From positions 20,170,527 through 20,234,526 of the forward strand of contig OX485808.1 in NCBI GenBank assembly GCA_950295325.1: a DNA stretch of 64,000 nt, given 5' to 3'. The position numbers and the translations under genes are program-made. Origin of the DNA: Polytrichum commune (Eukaryota; Streptophyta; Polytrichopsida; Polytrichales; Polytrichaceae). This document shows positions 37,573 through 49,195 of the stretch, in pieces (positions within the stretch are counted from its first letter, which is position 1; every line of letters begins with the position of its first letter). The notes beneath the pieces are model-generated. The model worked only from the letters and a program-made list of their open reading frames with translations. It made no database searches and had not been told where the DNA came from.

Positions 37573-37942
37573 TTGAGTAAATCTACCAAAAACATATGCA
37601 AAATCCCAACCAACACAACCAACATACTAACACACATGAATGCCAAAGACTTTGGAATCAACACAACATCTATCCTACCAAACTTGCAAAGGCAAACAAC
37701 TCATCCAAGCCCTCAATCGCCAAGGCCAACTAGGAAAAGTATACCAAGGACTCACCAAATACATCGTTACCAAATATGGTAGTTCCTACAACCTCGCAAA
37801 ACTTACTTACCAAGCATGTGCTAGATCCCTTATAGCATTGACATTCATTCTTCTAGAAAAAAGAGTACGAAGTCCACATCAACATAAATGTAACCACTTT
37901 CCCAATACAACAAACACAACTAGAGGCCAAATGGTTCATTAA
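37573..37942 (+). pseudogene. LINE post-RT region remnant
   Basis: ICKIPTNTTNILTHMNAKDF and following residues at 37,573-37,690, then (frame-shifted, 37,640-37,942) GQLGKVYQGLTKYIVTKYGS, read as the segment downstream of the reverse transcriptase. Assigned by continuity with the upstream palm motifs rather than by a diagnostic domain. Confidence 0.55.
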
Positions 37943-39600
37943 TCCAAACTACAAATGACTACCCCAAGAAGAAAAGTCCCACACATGAAACTACCTCAAT
38001 AAATTATTCCATTATAGCATCACCAAATTGAACCAGATCCAAAACCCATACAGTGCAATAATCATTTCCTCAACATAATTCAAACACAAATACCAAAACC
38101 TCCCACAAACAATTAAAAGCGCCCTCCATCAAGCCAACAAAATCTTCCCTTCACAACACCCACAAACAACAAACCTAGCCTAACACCATGCTCAAAATCA
38201 AATAACTCATCCCATATAAACTCCCCACTAAGATGCACACCCATAACCAATGGGGAAATGCATCTAAGCCATCACCAGCGGCAAAACTAAGAAAAAGGAA
38301 AAACAAACGGGGACCAACAACCTCTTACCAACAAATCTTCTACATGTGGACCACACCCTCATGCAACATAGTCAAATAGGTTGACGAAAAACACATTCTC
38401 GATACAAAAATCTAACATATGAACGCAACCTCACAAATGTAACTAAATTCCTATGTAACCAACATAACACAACAAAACAAAACAAAATGAATACCCATAC
38501 AACTTCAACATCCCATGATCTCTAGACACAAAATTTGTACAATCACCAATCCAAGCACCACAACTCACCCTTACCATCCACGAATGCAACCATACAAATC
38601 CAACATCACAATGCTCTAATCTTTGACCACACACGAGCATACATAAATACCATAACACCCCCCCCCCACCCCACACAGACACACACATTAGACGCCCAAG
38701 TCAGACAAATTCTCAAATTTTCATCCGCCCAAGACATGGGAAATCACATAAAAACACCTATTTTGGCCACACATCTACACCAACCTGCTGCAAATTGTGC
38801 CAACGTAATGGCAAAAACACCTAGCCACACCTACTCTTCTATACAGTTTGTTTCCCCTTAAAGGACTCAAAATAGCAAGACATAACGTAACTACCCACAA
38901 TCATCAAACCTGCTTAAGTCATGCACACATACGAGACACCTCCCACTCACCAATGTGGGCAACAACAACAATGTGCCTTGAGACAACATCATCCCACCAT
39001 GGACCCTCGCATGCACACGCCACAACACAAAATGTTCCATCCTTGCCAAACTCAAACCATACATCCCGTATATCAAAGGAGCATCCCTCAAACAAATATG
39101 CCCACTACTTCCAACATTGAAACTCTCCATACAAATTATTGAGTTCACGTTCACACACGACCGATACATCATTTAAGCCATTGAGATGAAACAACACAAA
39201 TACAATCCACTAACCAATGCCATTTGAGCACAAGGGTGGATAGTCCATCTACTCAAAGACATCACCGTCGGGGTTCAATGCACCATAAACACAAACATCC
39301 TCAAAGAACTGAAATCCCTACATATCCCCATGCCGTCAATCAAAAAATCCATGAAAAACATACACCAAATAGCAATTACATATACCTCACTTATTTAGTC
39401 ATAAACAAACAATTGGACAACAAACAATTACCCATACCCCCCCCCCCCCTCCCAAGAGGGTAATCTTCCCCCAACAACGCTACTCAACATAGGGCCCACC
39501 TACCGCAAGGTAGGCAATAACTCCACCTTGTACTAAGGGGACTCTTGGGCAAGGTTGGGCCAATGGGTTCAAATTCACGTCGGTGATGATACCGATGTTT

Positions 39601-40762
39601 GTTTTTCTTTTCTTTTATGCACCCTCAAAAAGTGTTGCCCTCATTCAATTCTAAATTTCTATGTAAATGTAAACTCAACCCGAAACATCATATTTGAGTA
39701 AGAGGTGGTTAACACCAAGGTCATGCAAAGTGACCACAAAAATTCAACGGTACTCCACATTGTTTAATGTAACGATGTGAACCAAATGCTCACCCCAAAA
39801 CATGTATTGCTACTTTGCAAAACCTCGGTTTAAACCCAAGAGAGACCATCAGAAGGCATGTATTGCTTCGATTTCCAAACCCGACAATGTGAACCACATA
39901 ATCAATCATACATACTTACATATAAAGCTACGAGATTGAAGTTGTCATGGTCTATTGGACTTCCTTCAAGTTTGCCTTGCATAGATACTCAAGAAATGTA
40001 ATCTATGAAACTATAAACACTAGAAACCCGATTCGACTTACCATCAATAGTTGAAGAATGACATAGACCTTGACCTCAATGTAAACGGTGGATAAGAAAC
40101 ACCTCACCCTTGGACATAAACTTCATGCTCATTGTAAACCCATAGTGGGATTCCCGTATGTGATAAGCATGTATACCACTTTAGTACCGAAAATGCTAAT
40201 TTTTGGAGGCAACATGTGAGATTTTGTAGAACTCCCCACTAATCTCGAATCAATGTATCTCAAACATGCTTATATATCACCTATGGCATAAATTAAAGCC
40301 AAGCTTTGAACCCAGTGGTGTACTGCCAAATGTCCCTTGTTCTTTTCTTGGTGTAAACCACTCTTAACTTTTGGGCCCCAAAAAATAAAGAGCATTGTTT
40401 TGTTTGTTGCTGTTGGTTTTTTTCTGTTTTTTTTTTATAAAAGCTACAATTGAAATTAATGACACGAGACCCATTCCTCACTTCAAGTACAGATGGGTGT
40501 TTTTACCAGTGCAGAAACTTGGAGGTTTCAATAAACAATGTCGGTGTTTGGAATATATAAGCCTTTGGTTGAGTCGGTTGTTGCACCGTATGTATATATA
40601 TGTAGCTGGCAATCGTACATACAGAGACTGAAGATGACTGAAAGCAAAATTACGGGCAACCATGGGCCCTCAGGCCAAGAATGAATTATGCCAATTTACA
40701 GTGTACAAACATTTATAGTTTATCCGCAACACTTGAGTTACGTGCAGAAATTGCAACAGTAA
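39601..40762. other. Gene-free stretch
   Basis: No gene recognised; AT-rich with short random frames. Confidence 0.45.
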
Positions 40763-41273
40763 GGGCCACTTCACACACGAGCCAAGAGCCGTGACCATGA
40801 GAGTGTGAGAGCCCGAAAGAAAGTGAGTGTCCAAAGGCCGTCCCAAGGCACCTCCAAAACCGTGCATGCAGTGTGGTCACGGACCCTCAAGTGTATTGTG
40901 AAGTCATATGTGACCGGGCCCTCAACCAAATGCTATTTCAATGATTTTTCTATTTGTGGGGGTCTTCGCGCATAATAAAATAGAATAAATCAACGGTTGT
41001 GAGCGTTCGGAGTGTCACGGTCTCCAGGTTTTGGGTTAGGCCTACCTCCAAGAGTTGGTTTTTGAATATAGTCCAAGTGACCATGAAACATGACTCGTTC
41101 AATGCCATGTAGGAATCCATGTAGACTTTACATCCATCTTGCATTCACTTATATACTCCGTTGGTCCCTCAAGTGTAGTGTGAACCGAACTTGGACCCGC
41201 TCCGCCTTTTCCACCAATGAGAGTGCTTGAAGGCAATGGTCACGGGCTCTTAATCTCATGTGTGAAGTGGCCC
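40763..41273 (+). mobile_element. PIF/Harbinger (Tourist-like) MITE, inverted copy
   Basis: The element is 511 bp. Left end GGGCCACTTCACACACGAG; right end in reverse complement GGGCCACTTCACACATGAG. TAA flanks both ends exactly (40,760-40,762 and 41,274-41,276). It runs opposite to the copy at 10,708 and preserves its internal order, including the CTCCAAGAGTTGG / CCTCTTGGAGG region and a TTATTCTATT / AATAGAATAAATCAACGG region. Confidence 0.92.
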
Positions 41274-41276
41274 TAA

Positions 41277-41629
41277 GGGTGGGTATACATTAGGGGTCCG
41301 GGTCAAGAAATTTGGGGATCCAAAGCACTTGATAAGTGAAATGGACTTCACTTTTGGACTCAAGGTGGGCTTCAGCTTGAAGATTGGTTTACCATAGAGG
41401 GCTCCTTATTCCAACACAAATTAATTAAATTTTCCCTCAAAATAGGTCATGTGTCAAGCTCACATTCACCAAGATTGACTTAAATCCCATGTGGAAACTA
41501 CATTCCGGCACATGTAAAGATGAAATAAGAAGCCCTTTATGGTATTAAAATAAATGGGTACTTTCTCGACTGTGGATCAACAAGTTCGACAAGAAAATGG
41601 CATCACATTCACCCCTAACTTCTCAAGCC
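41277..41629. other. Gene-free spacer
   Basis: Nothing recognised. Confidence 0.4.
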
Positions 41630-42450
41630 TTTGAAAGTGTTGTTTTGAATGCATTTCACTTGATGTTGGTTGTGGAATCACCATCGATGAGTTTTGAGGT
41701 TAAAATGGAATTTATTTGTATGATCTTGAAACATGGGAGATGAGCTAGTTTAAGTAAAAGGGGGGGGGGGGGGACGGAAATGGGCATGAATAACCCTCAA
41801 ATTTCCTAAAATTACAACAATTGAAGGAAGCAATGCACAAGAAAGTGTTGTGTTTTATCCTCAAAAGAAGACCTTTGACCCATCAAATTCGCCTTGAAAG
41901 TGAGTTGAATGCTTTTGTGATCCACTAGATGGGAACAACTCGATAGTCGAACACCTCCACAAATTCTCATGCCAAAATGTGCAAACCACATTAGGCTGGA
42001 GTACGTAAATTGTCCCATATTTTAAAACACGTACATGCAAGGAATTCCTTAAAATCAAAGAATATCCAAATATCAAATTGAACAGTTGAAGCGAGCACAA
42101 AGGTTGTTTTTACATAAACACCAAAAATCATTTCAATTTTACCAAATATAAACATCTTCAACTGTTCATGTAAAGTTTGCATTGAAGTCGCAATTCTTGA
42201 TTGGAGTCCACATCCTCACATGAGCTCCAAATACAACAACAAAAAATACGACCACTTCCTACTTTGACACAAAAAAAAAATCACATGTTCTAATCATCTC
42301 CAAATTGCATGGGTGGATATCCATGTTGACTTGATGTTTATGATTATTTTGATTGCGGATGAATGAGTTAGGTGAGGTTAACATAAGGGGAAAAAATCAT
42401 CCATAAATCAAGATTGAGTAGATTGAGTAGATTGGGGAGTTGGGGAGTTG
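41630..42450 (-). repeat. Dispersed repeat, inverted relative of 4.6-5.5 kb
   Basis: See the entry at 4,645-5,490. This copy contains a 14-G run at 41,760-41,773, in the place where the other copy has C16. Homopolymers therefore sit at equivalent positions in both copies, on the matching strand. Confidence 0.65.
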
Positions 42451-43892
42451 GGGGTTAATAACATTTTTTTATTATTTTTTCATGCTGTGGACATGGATCT
42501 TAGTATAAACTCCTGAGTCCAAAAGTTTGCTCACAACCAATAAGAGTGCTTGTCTTTGGAGTTATTTATGGGTCTTGGACCCTAGTGTAAAGAAACCCTA
42601 AGTTTTTGGGACGTCAAACCTCATTATTCCAGATGTGTTGTTACCTAGTTGTAAATTTTGAAAGTCAGAGGAAGAAATCTTAGTAAATCTCTTAAGCTTA
42701 TGTTTAGCATTGCATATGGGTATCTCATACCATTTTAAGATGCCCCCCCCCCAATACAACTCCCAAAAGCATGTGCTTTAACCCGTAAACACTTTTAGCA
42801 TGTTCATATTGATTGTGTATACTTTCTTAAGATATGAAATTTTCATCAAAAAAAATTCCAAGCTATTTGGTGTCCAAGTGTCAAAAAGAATAACATTGTC
42901 AAACCACAAGCTATCGCCATTTACCAAAAAGTCACGTCACAATCTACATGACAACATCCATTAGTATGCTCAATATTTATCTTCCTCTTGCATACTAAAC
43001 TACGAACACATGACACTTGGCATTAGTACAGTCGATATTGTCTTTCTCTTGCACATTAAAATGTAAATCTTATCATTTTGAAAACTCCAACATGCTACGT
43101 TACATATCACATTGTTAAAAAACCATTCACTTCAAAAAATCACTTTCATTGAGAAATAGTTTCATGTTGACAATCAATGGACATGACATTTCTAGGCCTT
43201 TGCATGACTAGTTTAGATCCTTCACAAACAATGTATGTGATACCAAATGCCCATAAACAACGCAGTGTTTCCATTCTTTGAGGATAATTGTCACTTTCCA
43301 AACACCTCAAAGTTATTATTATTACTATTATTAGGTAATTCGTTAATCGTTAGAACTTGTCAACATTGTCCAACCAATTGTTTTCTTTCTTTCTTCGGGT
43401 GAGGCAGGAAGAGGAGGTGCAGAAACCCAACAACTTCTTTTGCACCTTGCCCCCCCCCCCCAAAAAAAAACGTAGATGGTTTATGCTTCATTTGGATCCA
43501 ATTAAGCGCAACAAGGTGACGCCATCAAGCAACAAACGCAGTGGATGAGTGGTGGCAGGAACGGTGGAGATCTTACATTGGCCAAATCCGACGGTCGAGA
43601 ATGCACATGCAACGTGGCCTCACCAGAAGCCATAAGTTGCTTTCATCGCCCATAGACTTCTTCTAGATAAGCATTTCTCCGGAACAAAGCATAAGCACCA
43701 CCCTAAGCAGGCTGGGATGGGCTACTTCTTGATGCGTGAAGTGAAGCTCTATATTCAACACACGTTCTTTGGTTATAGCGGCTGAGAACGTTGACCTTTT
43801 GTAGATTTCAGTTATATCTAAGGATGGAGAGATAACGCTGAAAATTGATATGGTAATGTATGTGGGCCTCTCTAATTTTACAACAAGAACTA
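42451..43892. other. Gene-free stretch
   Basis: It contains a C12 run followed by A9 at 43,450-43,470 and an imperfect tandem pair around 42,962-43,070 (CTTCCTCTTGCATACTAAA / CTTTCTCTTGCACATTAAA). No gene recognised. Confidence 0.4.
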
Positions 43893-44419
43893 CACCATTT
43901 ATGGTATTTAGTGTCACGTGCACTATTTGCAAAGTGCCTAAACTAGATGCTCATAGGTCTGACATTGTGACATCTGGTAATTGTTAACATGATACTATTC
44001 GTCAATGTAAGTAATTTTTTCAAGTGAATATTTATTTACATTATGATATTTAGCATAGCACATCGGGATATTTGAGACGATAGTTTTCATTTCAATATGC
44101 AAGGCGGAGATATTATTGAGCATGTTGATAGCAAGTGTCGCGTGTTTATATTTTAGTATCCAAGAGAAAGATGTTCTTGAGCATACTAATGCCAAGTGTC
44201 ATTTGTGTACACCTTAGTTAACTTGTAGAGTATTGTGTAACATGGACATTCACCTTGTAAACATACTCATGCCAAGATATTAGTAAGCACAATTGAACAC
44301 CAAGTTTCATGAGGTGACACTAATGGCGAAGTTGTCAATCTTTGAAATAACCTAGCATACGCCTCAAAATAGAGTAAGTGACACTATTCCACATGCGACA
44401 CTAAATACCCAAAATGGTG
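43893..44419 (+). mobile_element. TA-preceded relative of the CACTA-end MITEs (527 bp)
   Basis: Left end CACCATTTATGGTATTTAGT; right end in reverse complement CACCATTTTGGGTATTTAGT, continuing through TGTC(A/G)C. TA precedes the left end; the right flank has lost it. Subterminal TTTAGTGTCAC and GTGACACTA words are shared with the 15,020 and 19,338 elements. Confidence 0.72.
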
Positions 44420-44548
44420 AACTATTGTAGGAATTTCTCTTTATTCTACATTTCATACCAATCTCAAATCAATGTCACACATTGACAATGCTAAGTGGTG
44501 TCATGCCTTGGGCATAAACTATAGTTCTACATCTTTAGATGTCAACTA

Positions 44549-44665
44549 CACTAAATAGTCTTATTAGTGTGGGCCACAATAAGTTGATTTGCATAAGGTG
44601 ATTATTATGGGTTGCATTAATTTCCAACCCATTGTGTAACTCCAAATAGTAAGCGATACTTAGTG
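44549..44665 (+). mobile_element. TA-flanked CACTA-end MITE (117 bp)
   Basis: Left end CACTAAATAGTCTTATTAGT, like the right end of the 19,892 element. The right end in reverse complement starts CACTAAGTATCGCTTACTAT and continues into TTGGAGTTAC, the subterminal motif of the 218-bp elements. TA flanks both ends. It thus links the two sets. Confidence 0.75.
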
Positions 44666-44759
44666 TAGTGTCAACACGGCATCATGTGACATAAAAGCAT
44701 GTTCGTCGGTTTTCCATTCAACGTCCTGCAACATAACAATGTCAGGTTTAGCTCGCGAG

Positions 44760-45085
44760 GTGGACCCACACGTCAAGCTTATCCGCTATTGTACCATTGG
44801 TGGGGCCCGGAAAGCCCTCCCGGGCCATAATAGCTTGGTATATTGTGGTCTAGCTTTCAACTCCTTTATAAGAGAATCGACTATCAATACCTCCCAATCT
44901 TTGACCAAGTAGAATCTTGGCTTCAGCTATTTAAGGGTGGAGCCTTTGTGCATTGTAAAATATTAGTTTTGATCATGGGACCCATAGCTTATGAAGCTCA
45001 TATAGAGTGAATGTGTGAGACGTATAGTGAGACCACTCCCCTCCAAAATAATGTTACCCAATTTAGCACCCCTTGTGTTAGCGTT
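44760..45085 (-). repeat. Dispersed repeat, inverted relative of 14.15-14.43 kb
   Basis: The reverse complement matches 14,150-14,430 in order, including GGAGGGCTTTCCGGGCC, GATAGTCGATTCTC and AACATTATTTTGGAGGGGAG. Only one partial 207-bp unit is present here. Confidence 0.7.
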
Positions 45086-46880
45086 TCGTGTACAACGTGT
45101 GAACATGCCCTAAAATATTATTCAACCTATGAGGCTTGTCCTATTCCTAAATACATCAAATTAAAGTGCATCATCTCCTCTCCTTCCACTTCAAATTCAA
45201 GGTGAAATAAACTCAAGACTCTACATCATGCATTTTTATTTTGAGTTTTCAATGCATCTCACTCATATCACTTCCAAGAGAGAGTGAACATCCTCACCCC
45301 GCTTAGGGTGAGTTTCCATGTAGGCCGTTCGCCTTCTAAATTCTAGATAACAATGAGTCGGAGGTGTTCTCATGTAGATAAGCACAACCACCTACCAACC
45401 ATATTTTCATGGCCTACTAGAATGTGGAGGGCCGTGGCCATGGCCGCTAGACTTCCATGCGCCCACTAAAGCATTTTTTAACCTACAAGTGCCGGTCATT
45501 GAAGGTTTGAAGACTGGATTTAAGAAGAGGAGGAGCTTAGTAAGTGGATTTGGATAGAGAAAACGAGAAGTAGCTGGTTGACACATACAAACCCTACTCC
45601 ACCAAATCCCATCTACATTTGGACAAGTTTGTCCTTATTCCCACTACAGGGAAACTCACCCTTAATAATGTGACATGGCTATTTAAGAATGATGTGAAAT
45701 GTTGTGTAGATAGTGATAAAAACGCGTGTAGAAGCGATGGTGAAAGGGACACGACAATGTAAGTCCTCAAGAGGATACGGCCGCGTGATATCTATTCCCC
45801 AACTACCATTTGGTGACTCGACAATGAAACCAAGTCTGACCCTTAAAGAGTTACTGGATATAATAACAATAACTATAACAATAATAATAATAATCATTCG
45901 ATGGTTCCTCGAATCACAATCATCAGATCATCGCCCAAGAATGCATTGTGGGGAAGAGGGGGCCGAGCACCTGCATTTCCTTTGCTTTTCTTCACTCCGG
46001 AAGATACACTATCCACTTGGACTCCCAACCTTAGCACTCCCAACTTTCAAACTCCTTCTTTGCACTCGCTTATGAAGCCGTGTTTGTTTACACAAGTGAC
46101 AACAACAACAAGTTGTGCGAGAATTTTATTTTGGATGTCGCATGGTCATATGCCCTTGGAGGAGAAACATCCATAGCACAATTTAAAATGTTGGTTGTAG
46201 GACATAATGTAAAGTGGACGTAGACTAAACGAGAGGGAGGGTAGGTTTTTTAGAATGAAGTTATGAAAACTCATAGTTTTGATTCCAATAAAAGATACTA
46301 TCTCAAAATTGGGTGCTCGTCGCATGGGCAAAGTTTGGAGTCAAATGATGTAATTTTTCCTTCTATTAGAAAAAAAAATCACAATTTTTGGTCCAATTTA
46401 TGACATTTTCGGAGTTAAATCCCCCTTGCTCGAGGTAGACGAGGTTAATGTGGACACCTCACGCCCTACATAGTCATCTAACCGATAAATTCATGCATTA
46501 GAAGCTTGAGTAGGTTAGCAGTTGTGAACGAGGACCCATAATTTTTGAAATCGTTGAAATCAAAGTTGAGGAAGGTGCCGATCTACGATCTGGAATCAAA
46601 GATTTTCTACTTCCAAATATGGTGTTATGGGGGGGGGGACTCTCCCATCATTTAGTGTTATGTAAGGGGATGACATCACTAACATATTTTACATGGGTCG
46701 TTTGCCAATGAAAACCAAGTTTAATGTCAATATAGATTGTCTCATGTCTCTAAAATGTCACTGGTAAGATAAATTGTTGCCAAATTGATTTTTCATTATA
46801 GAACATCCACAACCAAGTTGGTCAACACCTCACAATCACCTGACACCTCCTAATATGCCCAACTCATCCACAAAAATCAT
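45086..46880. other. Gene-free stretch
   Basis: It contains an (ATA/ATT)n-like tract at 45,856-45,895 and a 10-G run at 46,629-46,638. No gene recognised. Confidence 0.4.
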
Positions 46881-46883
46881 TTG

Positions 46884-46946
46884 TGTTAGGGCTCAGTGGG
46901 TAGCACTCTTAACTATGGAGGATGATGGGAGTGGTTTGATTTCTAA
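46884..46946 (+). repeat. tRNA-like sequence, probable SINE head
   Basis: GGGCTCAGTGGGTAGCACTC contains a good Pol III A box (46,889-46,900). GGTTTGATTTC (46,933-46,943) is a two-change version of the GGTTCGATTCC B box at the right distance. The CTCTTAAC between them resembles a tRNA-Lys anticodon arm. The acceptor stem does not close, so this is more likely a tRNA-derived SINE or a dead tRNA than a working tRNA gene. Confidence 0.55.
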
Positions 46947-47679
46947 GAAGGTGACCAAATACCAACCAAGGTGGTGGCTAAATCAACATGTATTGCTCAT
47001 CCACTGAATCAAGACAGTTGCATTGCCGATTACGAGCCAACACAAGATGTCGATTGAGGAAGCTAACCAAAATAGCCTTGTCTACCTTACTCCCAAATGG
47101 GCATCACTATCATCAAAAGAATTATTTCACAAATGTTAAACACTGTCACCAAGACTCGTGCCATGTGTTGGCATGTATTTCCAAGTGGCAAATTTGGATG
47201 ATTATCTCAAAGGATTTGCATGTTTTATCATCCTTCAATGCATGGATACTTTGTAAGAACAAACACAATGTCATCTTAAAAGGAATACACGAATGATAAA
47301 AGAGCTAACAAAGGGTTTGAAATAACTGAAATTTACATGTTTTCATCATCAATAAGCAATGTACAGTAGTTGATGCATTGTAGAACATTGGACATGACCA
47401 TTGGCAAAATGATCTTATGTAGCTTGCAATATATATGTATTTTTTTCATTTCTCTTGGTGATCGTTTTTCTTTTCTTGGGAGGAGGGGGGGGGGGGGTGT
47501 TTGTTAAGATAATCTATTAGGATAATCTCACTGCAAAATTCAAGTGATCACCTACACTAATCATTTTAAGACATGTAGGATTCCATGTCACAAAAGCCAA
47601 AGACATAACCATGCTCGAGCTTCGTCAAAAAGATGAATCCATCCATTGGGGAAGTGGAATGGAGTGTGCTATGTTACAA
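46947..47679. other. Gene-free stretch
   Basis: The 102-codon frame at 46,988-47,296 has no recognised family. A 13-G run lies at 47,485-47,497. Confidence 0.35.
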
Positions 47680-47990
47680 CCAAGAACAAGTTCCCATTTG
47701 TGCTAATATGACTCCAAAAAAGCGGTTAGGCTATAGTTTCGCGGTGTCCAATCACATTGTCCATTCATTAAGAAGGTAGAAATGAGTGAGCTACCGATTC
47801 CACACCCAAAAACAAATTTCCACTCGTAGTTGACATGACTCAAAAAAACGGCAAGATTTAGAGTTCCATGGTGTTTAGGTCAATCCATGCATCCAACATG
47901 AAGGTGGAAAGGCACTCAAATCCCCCCCCCCCCCCAATAACATCAAGAACAAATTCCCATTCGTAGCACCTCACCTCACATTCAATCACA
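47680..47990 (+). repeat. Degenerate tandem repeat, about 125-136-bp period
   Basis: The motif AACAAGTTCCCATTTGT at about 47,686 recurs as AACAAATTTCCACTCGT at about 47,811 and AACAAATTCCCATTCGT at about 47,947. Between units 1 and 2, TATGACTCCAAAAAAGCGG matches CATGACTCAAAAAAACGGC. A C14 run sits at 47,922-47,935. Confidence 0.6.
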
Positions 47991-47999
47991 AAGATGATG

Positions 48000-49195
48000 G
48001 ATGAATTAGTTACCTACTTAGACGCCCCCATGAAGCCCGCACCGACGATTCTCCACCACCATGACGGAGATAGGGAATTGGTGCATACGAGCATGTCTCT
48101 CATCCATCCGATATGAAACCTCAACCCCCTACATAGATGTTGCTATATCATCTTAAATGATCACGGTTTGTACTAATTTAGGGTCTTTGAAGCTAATTCC
48201 AACATCAAATCAATCCAAAACAATAATGCTTGAGATGCACATTATTTTAGGGCTTTTACATTGGATGAACGAGATGGACGTTCACATGTAATAAGGCGAA
48301 GGGTCTTAAATGGACACTTTTATCTCGGAACCCACTTCTTGCGGGCTATGAAATAAGCAATTAGTGTGAGATGATTAGCAAGTCCAAGTTGTGCCCGCAT
48401 CCACTGTCCTTGTAATTTTCAAAGCTTGTATGAATATTATGTTCATTATCAAAGTGAAGCTTCTACGAGTGAATAGATGATCACATGGGTCTCCCCCAAC
48501 CATGTGAACAATTGAATCTAAAATGGTTGACAAAAGTCAAACACGTGGTCCGATCTCTTTTTCAACACATGTCTTTTTGGTGTTTGTTCTTGAATTTACA
48601 CCCGAGCAAACATCACACGAATAATATAGGTGTCCATTTCAGGTCGAGAGCCAAATTAGACACATCTATCTTACTCTCCCCCCTCTCACCACCACAACCA
48701 TGACCGCCAGGAAGGGGAGGCGACATGCATTCCAAAACGCCGGTTTCGAAACAGAGTATGGTGAATGCATGTAAAAGAAGTCAACCTCGACACGTGCCTA
48801 ATGTTGAGGAATAAGGTTTCAAGTTTGGTCATTTTTTTGGGAGATGGGATTGGGGGGGGGGGGTTCAAACCGTTCGTTTCCAACTTCGATTGGAAATGGA
48901 GGTTTGAATTGAAAGCCTTACAAAACCGTTGTCTTGAATCAGAGTTGAGAAATAGGCACACGTACACCCAATAAAAGAGGGACCAACGTTGAAACCAAGC
49001 TCCTCGAAATCAGGCACCGGTCAAGGTCGAATTTCCTTTTTACCTTCGCTTACCCAACTCCGTTTTGAAACCGGCGTTTGGGAACGTGGGTCGTCGGCCT
49101 CCACATGAGACCGTAACCCAAGGTTAACATAAACATCAACCTAGGGTTAAGTTAATACTTGGTACACACCCTTATTAAATTCCCACCACTGCCGC
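48000..49195. repeat. Gene-free; dispersed repeat shared with 20.9-24.4 kb
   Basis: About 48,100-48,290 aligns with 20,870-21,060, and 48,345-48,460 with 24,200-24,300. CACGTGGTCCGATCTCTTT at 48,542 resembles CGACGTGGTCCAGTCTCTTT at 23,460. A G12 run is at 48,852-48,863. No gene recognised. Confidence 0.5.

Larger units (their letters stand above)
34742..39600 (+). mobile_element. Degenerate LINE (non-LTR retrotransposon)
   Basis: The order of remnants on the + strand is: a Pro/Thr/His-rich N-terminal part (from about 34,750), an endonuclease-like GDFN-type motif (SRDFNID at 36,323-36,343), a reverse transcriptase (about 36,720-37,380), and a C-terminal region reaching about 39,460 (LTYLVINKQLDNKQ). 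Stops and frameshifts break every part. The 3' tail near 39,480-39,600 ends in T-rich sequence after a GGTTCAAATTC word that resembles a tRNA B box. The strand is strongly depleted in G. Boundaries are approximate; no target duplication was identified. Confidence 0.82.

Noticed and set aside
4645-45085. One large inverted segmental duplication covering 4-14 kb and 41-45 kb
   Set aside because: Three repeat pairs are inverted, but their order is not mirror-consistent (4.6 pairs with 42, 10.7 with 40.8, 14.2 with 45), so they are independent dispersed copies.
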